Translations under genes and position numbers: made by a program
Shown: in pieces, positions 1-7,538 of the stretch
Numbering within the stretch: the first letter of the stretch is position 1
How the letters are laid out: each line of letters starts with the position of its first letter
The notes under the pieces: generated by a model
What the model saw: the letters and a program-made list of their open reading frames with translations, nothing else
The model's database searches: none
Told to the model about the DNA's origin: nothing
Origin: UBA9732 sp963609725
GTDB taxonomy: Bacteria > Spirochaetota > Spirochaetia > Sphaerochaetales > Sphaerochaetaceae
Reading direction: 5' to 3'
DNA: 24,816 nt
NCBI GenBank assembly: GCA_963609725.1
Contig: CAVDLI010000016.1
Span: 1 to 24,816 of the forward strand

Positions 1-1692
1 TTCTAAAATTATGATATAGTCATAGACTTCTTGTTTTCCATCAACAAGATAGACTTCTTTGCCCTTGTATTCTTCAAGAATTTTTTTCTCAAGCGCTTCA
101 GATTCATCTGCATTAACATTTTTACCGTAAATGATAAGAGAAATATCATAATTAGAAAAACCAAGACTCTTTATTGTATCAAGCACCACCTGAGTGCGTG
201 AAGGACTAGAAGAAAGTATCTCTTTACCCTTAAATCCAATGTAATCGCCTTTTTTCACGCCACTAGCATCTCTTATGCTTTTTGAGACTTCTGCTGTTGC
301 AATACCAGACATGGCTTCTGTTAGTTCTTTGAATATTTCGTCAGGCTCGCCATCTTGTGTATACATAGAAATAGCTGCATATCCCTCGCCTGTACTGAGA
401 CTTTCTACCACATAAACATGAGAGCCTTTATACATATTCTGAGCCATCTTGGCTGTAAGGATTATATTGCCATTATTTGGCAAAACAAAAATGTTGTCTG
501 CATTCACTTTGTCAAATGCATCAAGAAAATCCTCAGTAGACGGGTTCATACTTTGTCCGCCATCTACAATTGCATTAGCACCTCTCTCTATAAAGAGATT
601 TTTAATTCCATCTCCTGATGCAACAGAAACAAGAGCATTCTTTTTTCTCTCTTCTTTAGGCGCACAACCCTTTTCTTCTCTCTTTTCTGCTCCAAAATTA
701 TCAGAACTCTCTTCTTCATTTGACTTCTTTAAATTCTCTTTTCCAACAAGAGTATTGTTGTGTTGAAGCGACATATTTTCAATTTTAATCTTCAAAAACT
801 CACCATATTGCTGGCAAAAAGCAAGCACTTTATCTGGAGTTTTTGTATGAACATGAAGTTTAACAATACTACCGTTTTTGAACGTAACAACACTATCTCC
901 AATACTGTTAAGAAATTCTCTTATTGTGTCTACAGAAAACGTATCAATATTAGTCTTTGCTCTTTGAAGACGTAAAAGAAGTTCTGTGCAATACCCATAT
1001 TCTAAAACACTGTCTTCTGTAAAAAGATTAACATCTATGTCTTGGGAAGGATTATGAATTGATATATCTAAATCATCTTCATCGTCTTCAGTAAATGCTT
1101 TAAGCATACCTTCAACAATATAAACAAGCCCAGCACCCCCAGAATCTACAACTCCTGCTTTTTTCAAAACAGGCAGCATATCCGGAGTTTTTTCAAGTGT
1201 TCGTTTTGCTTCTTCAAGAAAGTCTTTGAGTAGGTCCTCTGGAGAGTCATATTTTTTTCTTGAGATATATTCTGTTGCACAGCGCATAACAGTAAGCATA
1301 GTACCCTCTGTTGGGTCCATGACCGCAGAATACGCATGTTTAGTACCCTTTTGGAGCGCTTTTGCAAGGGTATCGGTCTCTGCTGTCTCAACATTCTCTA
1401 GCCCACCAGCAATGCCTTCCACAATTTGAGAAAGAATTACACCGGAGTTTCCTCTTGCGCTGAGAAGCATTCCGTCTGATATATTATGCGATACAGTTGC
1501 AAGTGAAGTGTCTTCTGAAATCTTATCAACCCCGCCAATGCTTGTCATAAGCATGTTATCACCAGTATCTCCATCTGGGATTGGAAAGACATTAAGGTCA
1601 TTGATTGTAGAAACATGTTCTTTGAGGTTTTTTGCACCTTTTTTGAACATTTTTGCAAGAAGTATTCCGTCTATTGTCTTTTGCTGATTCAT
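1..1692 (-). CDS. fakA: DAK2-domain fatty acid kinase (FakA/YloV family), 3' end cut by window edge
   Basis: The reading frame opens with ATG at 1692 and stays open for 564 codons to base 1, so the C-terminus lies outside the window. The N-terminus carries the DAK2 signature: NVFPIPDGDTGDN (acidic residues that bind Mg-ATP), then SARGNSGVILSQ and VDSGGAGL. The middle contains a charged linker (about residues 310-330), followed by a second domain typical of YloV/FakA proteins. In the known FakAB system the kinase phosphorylates a fatty acid held by a DegV-type FakB protein, feeding phospholipid synthesis. The degV-family gene lies just upstream on the same strand, 134 nt away, which supports that role. 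The family is usually about 550 residues, so only a little should be missing. The ribosome binding site (AAGGAAG) is the last unit of a 20-bp tandem repeat. Family assignment is firm; the fatty-acid role is inferred from homologues and context. Confidence 0.9.
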   Translation of the reverse strand, partial: MNQQKTIDGILLAKMFKKGAKNLKEHVSTINDLNVFPIPDGDTGDNMLMTSIGGVDKISEDTSLATVSHNISDGMLLSARGNSGVILSQIVEGIAGGLENVETAETDTLAKALQKGTKHAYSAVMDPTEGTMLTVMRCATEYISRKKYDSPEDLLKDFLEEAKRTLEKTPDMLPVLKKAGVVDSGGAGLVYIVEGMLKAFTEDDEDDLDISIHNPSQDIDVNLFTEDSVLEYGYCTELLLRLQRAKTNIDTFSVDTIREFLNSIGDSVVTFKNGSIVKLHVHTKTPDKVLAFCQQYGEFLKIKIENMSLQHNNTLVGKENLKKSNEEESSDNFGAEKREEKGCAPKEERKKNALVSVASGDGIKNLFIERGANAIVDGGQSMNPSTEDFLDAFDKVNADNIFVLPNNGNIILTAKMAQNMYKGSHVYVVESLSTGEGYAAISMYTQDGEPDEIFKELTEAMSGIATAEVSKSIRDASGVKKGDYIGFKGKEILSSSPSRTQVVLDTIKSLGFSNYDISLIIYGKNVNADESEALEKKILEEYKGKEVYLVDGKQEVYDYIIILE

Positions 1693-1771
1693 TATGGCTT
1701 CCTTTCTTGGGTATATCCTTCCTTTTTAGGTATATTCTTACATTCTTGAATGTATTCTTACCTTCTTGGAT
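1693..1771 (-). repeat. Four tandem imperfect 20-bp repeats abutting the fakA start codon
   Basis: Read on the minus strand, four units follow each other with lengths 20, 20, 19 and 20: ATCCAAGAAGGTAAGAATAC (1771-1752), ATTCAAGAATGTAAGAATAT (1751-1732), ACCTAAAAAGGAAGGATAT (1731-1713) and ACCCAAGAAAGGAAGCCATA (1712-1693). The last unit supplies the fakA Shine-Dalgarno and ends directly at the ATG. Earlier units carry similar purine-rich AAGAAGGTAAG cores. Confidence 0.8.
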
Positions 1772-1782
1772 GTGATTTATTT

Positions 1783-1811
1783 GAGGCCTTGCAAACTTGC
1801 AGCAAAGCCCC
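1783..1811 (-). promoter_or_regulatory. Stem-loop in the degV-fakA intergenic region
   Basis: On the minus strand GGGGCTTTGC (1811-1802) can pair with GCAAGGCCTC (1792-1783) around a 9-nt loop: ten consecutive pairs, two of them G-U. It lies 15 nt after the degV stop and is followed by AAATAAATC rather than a T-tract. It is therefore not a classical terminator in that direction. It could act as a processing or stabilising hairpin, or as a partial attenuator, between the two genes. Confidence 0.55.
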
Positions 1812-1826
1812 ATTTAGTTCTTCGTT

Positions 1827-2717
1827 TTACTCTGCATCAAAAGTAACAGGCTTACCAAAACCCCACACACCAATAGTATCAGGCCCGGTTGAGGCACCAA
1901 CTATGGGTCCAATATATCCAACAACAATGTCTTTTGGAGCAATCTCTGTTTTGATAAGATTTTTCAACTCTTCAACTTCATTTGCAGCACAATCAGCATG
2001 AGAGATATACACAGCCTGATTTTCCGGCTCAGTGATATTCTCTTTAAGAAGTTTGACTATTTCCACTAATGAATTTTGGCGACCTTTAACTTTCTTGAAA
2101 GCTGCTTGCCTGCCACTCTTATCTGCAACCAAAATGGGCTTTATTCCCATCAAATTGCCAAAGAAGGCCGATGACGCAGAAACTCTCCCTGATTTTCTAA
2201 GATGCTCAAGTGTATGCACTGTTGCAAATTCCTGAACATTCTTGCGAATAGAAAGTATATAATCATTAATCTCTTCTGCACTCTTTCCTTGGGAAGCTAA
2301 CTGACTTGCTTTCATAGCAAGCATTCCTTCTCCTATTGTTGCATTAAGAGAGTCAATGCAATAAATAGAAGAGTCTGGATACTTTTCTAATAATTTTTTT
2401 GCTGTAACAAAACCAGTATTAACACTTCCACTTTGTTTTGAAGAGCAAGCAATGTATACAATATCATAACCGGACTCAAGATACTGTGTAAAAATGCGGT
2501 TAAATTCTTCAACAGAAACTTGAGCAGTTGTAAAACGCTTGCCACTTCTAATTGTATCATAAAATTTATGAACCTCATCATCACTCCAAGTAAGGAGAGC
2601 AGGAGATTCTTTTCCATCTAATATTGTGGACATTTTGGCATAGTCAATGTCGTAAGATTTGAGTTGCTCTGCACTCAAGTCTGCACAGGAATCAGTAATA
2701 ATCTTTACTTTTCTCAT
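1827..2717 (-). CDS. DegV family protein (FakB-type fatty-acid binding protein)
   Basis: This 296-residue protein has the DegV fold hallmarks. They are the N-terminal KIITDSCADLS, the TTAQVSVEEF loop, the ACSSKQSGS segment (family SSxLSGT), LEHLRKSGRVSASSAFFGNLMGIKPIL and the C-terminal GPIVGASTGPDTIG. Known FakB proteins bind one fatty acid and present its carboxylate to FakA, and the neighbouring downstream fakA fits this. Length is typical (280-300). The start at 2717 is preceded by GGGGGA 8 nt before ATG. Oddities: the family's GxHxGPG box reads GASTGPD here, so the usual His is Ser, and LSGT reads QSGS. These could alter ligand choice. The gene is divergent from the response regulator at 2948. 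DegV family assignment is firm; the ligand is unknown. Confidence 0.9.
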   Translation of the reverse strand: MRKVKIITDSCADLSAEQLKSYDIDYAKMSTILDGKESPALLTWSDDEVHKFYDTIRSGKRFTTAQVSVEEFNRIFTQYLESGYDIVYIACSSKQSGSVNTGFVTAKKLLEKYPDSSIYCIDSLNATIGEGMLAMKASQLASQGKSAEEINDYILSIRKNVQEFATVHTLEHLRKSGRVSASSAFFGNLMGIKPILVADKSGRQAAFKKVKGRQNSLVEIVKLLKENITEPENQAVYISHADCAANEVEELKNLIKTEIAPKDIVVGYIGPIVGASTGPDTIGVWGFGKPVTFDAE

Positions 2718-2947
2718 TATAAAATTCCCCCAAAAATTAACTTTCCAAAGGATTAAATGCGCATTTTATTGCACTTTAATCTTTTTGAGCATTAAGTTTA
2801 GAAAAGAATTCTAAACTGAAACGAAACTATTAAAATTTTTTGAAATAGTCTAATTTTGACTTATGGTGTATTCTATTTAGAGTGTAATTGTAAAGGGTTG
2901 TGCAAAAACCTCTACAATGTAGTTTGTTAAAACAATGGAGGGTATCT
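2718..2947. promoter_or_regulatory. Divergent control region between degV and the two-component operon
   Basis: This 230-nt gene-free stretch contains several dyads. The strongest is AGTTTAGAA-N5-TTCTAAACT (2795-2817, perfect 9-bp arms). Others are ACTATT-N12-AATAGT (2826-2849) and CTACA-A-TGTAG close to the response regulator start. A TTGACT hexamer at 2856-2861 could be a -35 for the rightward operon, but I cannot place a good -10 at 17 nt. The response regulator has a GGAGGG site just before 2948. Confidence 0.45.
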
Positions 2948-3622
2948 ATGTTTCACATCCTTGTTTGTGATGATGATAAACACACTAGAATGCTCTTAAG
3001 TACAATACTTGAAAATGCCGGTTATACAGTTACAACAGCAACAAACGGCATTGAGGCACTGCAAGTTCTTGAGAAAGAACATATTGACCTTGTTGTACTT
3101 GATGTTATGATGCCACAAATGGACGGATACGAATTTACAAAACTTGTAAGAGAGAACAATAGCACACTACCAATCTTAATGGTTACAGCAAAAAGTATGC
3201 TTTACGATGAAAAACAAGGTTACAAAGTTGGCACTGATGATTATATAACTAAGCCCATAGATGAAGAAAAACTACTTTTACACATAAAAGCATTACTAAG
3301 GCGGTCACATATTGCAAGTGAACAAAAAATTATTATTGGAGATGTTACATTAGACTACTCTTCTCTAACAGTAACAAGAAAAAATGAAGTAGTAGAACTT
3401 CCGCAAAAAGAATTTATGCTCTTATTTAAGCTACTCTCTTTTCCAGGACAAATTTTCACACGCATACAACTTATGGATGAAATATGGGGAAGTGAAAGTG
3501 AAACAGGGTGGGAAACTGTGACAGTTCATGTTGGAAGACTTAGAAAACGTTTTGAATCTTGGAATGAATTTGAAATTGTTGCTGTACGAGGACTAGGTTA
3601 TAAGGCAGTGAAAAAAGTATGA
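2948..3622 (+). CDS. OmpR/PhoB-family response regulator
   Basis: This 224-residue protein has a receiver domain (about 1-115) and a winged-helix DNA-binding domain (about 125-222). Receiver residues are the acidic triplet CDDD at 8-10, phospho-acceptor Asp52 in VVLDVMMPQMDG, Thr80 in MVTAKS and Lys102 in ITKPID. The effector domain has the usual EFMLLFKLLSFPGQIFTRIQLMDEIWG recognition region and ends VAVRGLGYKA. An upstream in-frame start exists, but ATG at 2948 has GGAGGG at the right distance and starts the family N-terminus (FHILVCDDD), so I chose it. Its stop overlaps the kinase ATG (ATGA, 3619-3622), so the two are translationally coupled. The stimulus and target genes are not evident; the divergent degV and the gene itself are candidates. 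Confidence 0.93.
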   Translation: MFHILVCDDDKHTRMLLSTILENAGYTVTTATNGIEALQVLEKEHIDLVVLDVMMPQMDGYEFTKLVRENNSTLPILMVTAKSMLYDEKQGYKVGTDDYITKPIDEEKLLLHIKALLRRSHIASEQKIIIGDVTLDYSSLTVTRKNEVVELPQKEFMLLFKLLSFPGQIFTRIQLMDEIWGSESETGWETVTVHVGRLRKRFESWNEFEIVAVRGLGYKAVKKV

Positions 3623-4704
3623 AGAAAAAGAACTACACAAGTAAGATTGGTTTAATGTTATTACTTTCCATAGTTGTCTTTATAATCATAAGTGTTGCAA
3701 TGCTTTTGACATTTCTTATAATTCTTCTTTTAACAAAAACAAACGCATTGGAAATTGACAGTGGAGAAGTAGGACTCTTGGACATTCTAATCTTTGTATT
3801 TTGTTCAAGTCTTGTAATTGGCCTTATTCTTACAAACTCAATGGGAAGTGCAATTATTCTCCAACCAATACACAAGATTATCTCTCAACTCAACCGTCTT
3901 GCTTCTGGAGACTTCAAAGTAAGACTGCATTTTGGCAAACCAATTGGAGATTTCCCAACGTTCAAAAAAGTAGAAAAAAGTTTCAACAAAGCAGCAGAAG
4001 AACTTGAACAAACAGAAATGTTTAGAAGTGACTTCATCAACAATTTTTCACATGAGTTTAAGACTCCAATAGCCTCTATAGTGGGATTTGCAAATCTTCT
4101 GAGAGACAGCAATTTATCAGAAGACCAAAGAAATGAGTATTTGACAGTAATAGAAGAAGAGTCTAGACGTCTTACAAGAATGGCTGACAATGTAATGATA
4201 CTAACTCGTGTTGAAAATTTAACGAGCCTCTCAAATGTTTCTTCTTTTAATCTCTCTGAACAAATCCGCTTTGTTGTTCTGCTTTTAGAAGAAAAATGGG
4301 CATCAAAAAATTTAAGTCTAGATATAGACTTTGGAGAATATTTAATTGAAGCCAATGAAGAATTATTAAAAGAAATTTGGATTAATCTTTTAGATAATGC
4401 TATTAAGTTTGCAGACGAAAACAGCACATTATCCATAGATATTAGAGAGAATGGCCACGACCTTTATGTTTCATTCACAAACACAGGCAAAGAAATTCCA
4501 AAAGATAAAATGGATCACATTTTCCGTAAGTTTTACCAAGTAGATGAATCCCATTCTTCAGAAGGATACGGAATTGGTCTTGCAATAGTAAAGAAAGTGT
4601 GTGACCTTCATTCAGGGGCGGTACAAGTAGCAAGTAATAAAGGAACTACAACTTTCACAGTCTCTCTTCCCAAAAAACAAGAAGTTGTAGAAAAAGAAAA
4701 ATGA
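3619..4704 (+). CDS. Sensor histidine kinase (HAMP, HisKA, HATPase_c)
   Basis: This 361-residue membrane kinase is the partner of the response regulator and overlaps it by 4 nt. Two membrane segments (about 10-38 and 52-80) are separated by only some 13 residues, so there is almost no external sensor domain. A HAMP-like region follows (about 80-130). The H-box FSHEFKTP puts the phospho-acceptor His at about 145. The ATPase domain shows the N-box WINLLDNAIKFAD, a G1-like region in FTNTGKEIPKDKMDHIFRKFYQ, and the G2 box GYGIGLAIVKKV. The short loop suggests sensing within the membrane or through a partner protein, as in intramembrane-sensing kinases. The architecture is certain; the signal is unknown. 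The next gene converges on it from 4836. Confidence 0.93.
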   Translation: MKKKNYTSKIGLMLLLSIVVFIIISVAMLLTFLIILLLTKTNALEIDSGEVGLLDILIFVFCSSLVIGLILTNSMGSAIILQPIHKIISQLNRLASGDFKVRLHFGKPIGDFPTFKKVEKSFNKAAEELEQTEMFRSDFINNFSHEFKTPIASIVGFANLLRDSNLSEDQRNEYLTVIEEESRRLTRMADNVMILTRVENLTSLSNVSSFNLSEQIRFVVLLLEEKWASKNLSLDIDFGEYLIEANEELLKEIWINLLDNAIKFADENSTLSIDIRENGHDLYVSFTNTGKEIPKDKMDHIFRKFYQVDESHSSEGYGIGLAIVKKVCDLHSGAVQVASNKGTTTFTVSLPKKQEVVEKEK

Positions 4705-4835
4705 ACACACTAAGAGCAAAAAAGTAAGCAGAAAAAATCTGGAGAAGATATGCCTTTGGCTTATACAAAAACAAACCATTCAAAGAGTAGGAAACCAAAG
4801 CCACAACTCATGAAGGCAATTTTACAAATACCCCT

Positions 4836-7505
4836 CTACAAGCTTAAAATTAGCTTATTGCGCCCGTCTTCATATATAAATTTACTACTCTTAATTTGTG
4901 CATTTATGAGTTTGATGGAAATTTCATCTGCTTTTAAGAGAGGATTATACTCTGTCCCATTCCACTCAAAACGCATTTCAAGTAAATCATTTGCATCATC
5001 ATACTCAGCAGAAACAGAAAGAGGAAAACTTAGTGAAGAATTTGGAATAATGTTAAGAGATGCTATTTCTTCAAAAAGAAGTCTTAATGCCATAGTTCTC
5101 TTTTTGCCAAACATATTCTTCTCTCCATATGTTTGAAGTTTCTCACTCATTGATATGAAGTCATAATCAGGCGATTCTATTGAAAGAGAAAGAACCTTTA
5201 ATCTCTTTACAAAAGCTCTTGTTCTGTCTTTCTTTGGATTATCAAACACTTCTTGTGGAGTTCCGTCTTCATAAATAACACCCTGATCCATATAGAAGAT
5301 ACGCGTTGAAACATCATGCGCAAACTTCATTTCATGAGTGACAATCATCATTGTCATTCCATTTTTTGCAAGGTCCTTGATAACAGATAAAACTTCTCCT
5401 ACCATTGTTGGGTCTAATGCCGATGTTGGTTCGTCAAAAAGAACAATCTCAGGGTCCATTGCAATTGTACGAGCAATTGCAACTCTTTGCTTTTGACCAC
5501 CAGAAAGCTCGTCTGGAAAAGAAAGAGCCTTTTCTGCCATACCAACCATTTTTAGAATTCTTATAGCATTTTGGTATGCATACTCTTTGCTTTCTTTTTT
5601 AAGAACCATGGGAGCTAGCATTACGTTTTCTATTACGGACATGTGACCAAACAAATTAAACGATTGAAAGACCATTCCCATTTTTTGTCTTAAAAGTCTA
5701 AGATTTGACTTCTTATCCCCTGTGTCTTCTCCAAAAACCTTAATACATCCGCTTGTTGGAATTTCTAAGCGGTTTATACAACGCATTAAAGTTGATTTTC
5801 CTGTACCAGATGGCCCTATTATGGTGATAATTTCTCCTCTCTTGATTGTTGCATTTACATCTTTAAGAGGTACTGCATTAGGATATTCCTTTCTTAGATG
5901 CTCAATTTCAATTAACACAGAGTCGTTAGATGTGTCCTTATTATTTGCTTTTTGCAGAATATTATCTAAATTCTCACATGGAAGTTTTCTCTTTCTTTTC
6001 TTTGGGTCGATTTTTATTTCAATCTTGTTAATTAGCGCCCCAATCAAAAAAGAGAGAACAAAATAAATTGCGGCAATAGCTAAAAGAGGGAAAAACGCTT
6101 CATATGTTCTACTACGAATAATGTCACCTGCTTTTGTCAAATCCTGAATAGCTATATACCCTACAATTGATGTAAGTTTCATCAAACTCACAATTTGACC
6201 TTTATAAAGAGGAAGAATTTGGATTATAGCTTGTGGCATAATAATACGCTTATACAAATCATATTTGCCAAAACCAAGTGCTGTTGATGCCTCAAATTGA
6301 CCATTATCTATTGAAGTAATTCCATTTTGTAATATTCCTGCAACCGATACTGAAAAAATAAAAGAAAAAGCAATGATTGCAACAATAATTGGGCTAAGGT
6401 TCGCATTGCCAAAAATAACAAAGTAAACAATAAGAAGTATTACAAGAGTAGGGACCCCTTCTACAAGCGAACAAAATGCAATACTGGGTTTTCTTAGAAA
6501 TCCTTTTTCACTTCTTAAAAGGAACAAAAGAAGAAATCCTAATATAGTTCCAAAAATAGTAGAGAAAAAAGAAATAATGAGCGTGACACCCAAGCCTTTT
6601 ACAATCAAAAACCATCGGCCTTCTTTTATAAAGGTTTTCTCAAAACTGTCTCCAAGTCTAGTAAAAAAATTTGTTTCTTTTGCGTTTTCTTCAAAAGTCG
6701 TGCCAACGCTTTCTTGCCTACAGATAAAAACACTTCCTCCCTTGTAATGTGAAGAAGAAAAGTCTACAGATTTAGCTCTTTCCTCTGTGATTGAAATACT
6801 ACCTGATGCAACATTGGCCTTACCTGTTTGAACAAAACTAATAATTGAAGCAAAATTACTTGGGAAAATTGTTACTCCCATATCAAGTTCATTGGCAATT
6901 TTTAGTAACAGTTCAGCTTCAAACCCACTAACGTTTGAGTCAGCTCCCATATAACTCATGGGATACATTGTAGTCTCATATGTATATTTTATAATGCCAT
7001 TGGCTCGTTCTGCAGTGTCATACTGGCTCCAGTCAATTTTCATTTTTTCGCTGTCACCGCTAAACCATTTCTCTTTTAGAGCATCTATTGTTCCGTCAGA
7101 AAGGAACTCTTCAATAACTATTGAGAACTTTTCTGCAAGATTGCTTCCTTTTGTAAAAATATAACCATAATTGTCAGAAATAATGATTTCTGGAAATATT
7201 GCATACCCATCTCTTTGGGCAACAACAGCTTGTGCAATGGGTTCATCTGTCAAAATTGCATCAATTACACCCTTTTTTAAGGCTTCCAAAGCACCCGCAT
7301 GGTCATCGTAGTAATGCCATGTTATATTTGGAATAATAGAATCTGTAAGTTTATCTAATGTAGTTCCTGTCATACTTCCAATATTATGACCAGAGAAATC
7401 GGACTTATTTTTGAATATCACAGTCTCTTCTTTTTCATTGCTACAAGAAACAAAAAACAAAACAAAGACCAAAGAGAGAACAAGTATCTTTACAATTTTT
7501 TTCAT
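4836..7505 (-). CDS. Single-chain amino-acid-type ABC transporter: lipoprotein binding domain, permease, ATPase and C-terminal extension
   Basis: This is one 889-residue polypeptide. Residues 1-21 are a lipoprotein signal (MKKIVKILVL...FFVSC, Cys21). Residues about 34-150 match lobe 2 of a family 3 solute-binding protein (GSMTGTT, GVIDAILTDEP, DGTIDALKEKWF). Residues about 172-264 match lobe 1 (YPMSYMG, SGFEAELLLKIANEL, SITEERAKSVDFS). Lobe order is thus the reverse of normal. Residues about 300-490 form a HisM/GlnP-type permease with the EAA loop (ALGFGKYDLYKRIIMPQAI). Residues about 530-770 are a GlnQ/HisP-type ATPase: Walker A GPSGTGKST, LSGGQ, Walker B IVLFDEP and switch VTHE. About 115 further residues resemble a degenerate RsbW-like ATPase domain. 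I chose ATG 7505 because it starts a perfect lipoprotein signal; an upstream TTG at 7523 is possible, and neither has a clear Shine-Dalgarno. The phosphatase gene ends 33 nt upstream, so they probably share a transcript. The substrate is probably a polar amino acid (inference). Confidence 0.88.
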   Translation of the reverse strand: MKKIVKILVLSLVFVLFFVSCSNEKEETVIFKNKSDFSGHNIGSMTGTTLDKLTDSIIPNITWHYYDDHAGALEALKKGVIDAILTDEPIAQAVVAQRDGYAIFPEIIISDNYGYIFTKGSNLAEKFSIVIEEFLSDGTIDALKEKWFSGDSEKMKIDWSQYDTAERANGIIKYTYETTMYPMSYMGADSNVSGFEAELLLKIANELDMGVTIFPSNFASIISFVQTGKANVASGSISITEERAKSVDFSSSHYKGGSVFICRQESVGTTFEENAKETNFFTRLGDSFEKTFIKEGRWFLIVKGLGVTLIISFFSTIFGTILGFLLLFLLRSEKGFLRKPSIAFCSLVEGVPTLVILLIVYFVIFGNANLSPIIVAIIAFSFIFSVSVAGILQNGITSIDNGQFEASTALGFGKYDLYKRIIMPQAIIQILPLYKGQIVSLMKLTSIVGYIAIQDLTKAGDIIRSRTYEAFFPLLAIAAIYFVLSFLIGALINKIEIKIDPKKRKRKLPCENLDNILQKANNKDTSNDSVLIEIEHLRKEYPNAVPLKDVNATIKRGEIITIIGPSGTGKSTLMRCINRLEIPTSGCIKVFGEDTGDKKSNLRLLRQKMGMVFQSFNLFGHMSVIENVMLAPMVLKKESKEYAYQNAIRILKMVGMAEKALSFPDELSGGQKQRVAIARTIAMDPEIVLFDEPTSALDPTMVGEVLSVIKDLAKNGMTMMIVTHEMKFAHDVSTRIFYMDQGVIYEDGTPQEVFDNPKKDRTRAFVKRLKVLSLSIESPDYDFISMSEKLQTYGEKNMFGKKRTMALRLLFEEIASLNIIPNSSLSFPLSVSAEYDDANDLLEMRFEWNGTEYNPLLKADEISIKLINAQIKSSKFIYEDGRNKLILSL

Positions 7506-7519
7506 ACTATATTTATAGT
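7506..7519. promoter_or_regulatory. Inverted repeat immediately upstream of the ABC fusion start codon
   Basis: ACTATA-TT-TATAGT lies directly against the ATG (7503-7505), in the place where a Shine-Dalgarno would be expected. It could be an operator, an internal promoter element or a structured initiation region. Confidence 0.35.
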
Positions 7520-7538
7520 ACAATACACGAAGAGTTTT

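Noticed and set aside
3885..4436. 183-codon minus-strand frame inside the histidine kinase
   Set aside because: Serine/leucine-rich antisense shadow of a clear kinase.
4750..4800. CTTTGG/CCAAAG inverted repeat between the kinase and ABC fusion genes
   Set aside because: Six-bp arms about 38 nt apart with no T-tract; chance match likely.
4750..5136. 128-codon plus-strand frame after the kinase
   Set aside because: Most of it is antisense to the 3' end of the ABC fusion gene; no ribosome binding site or known domain.
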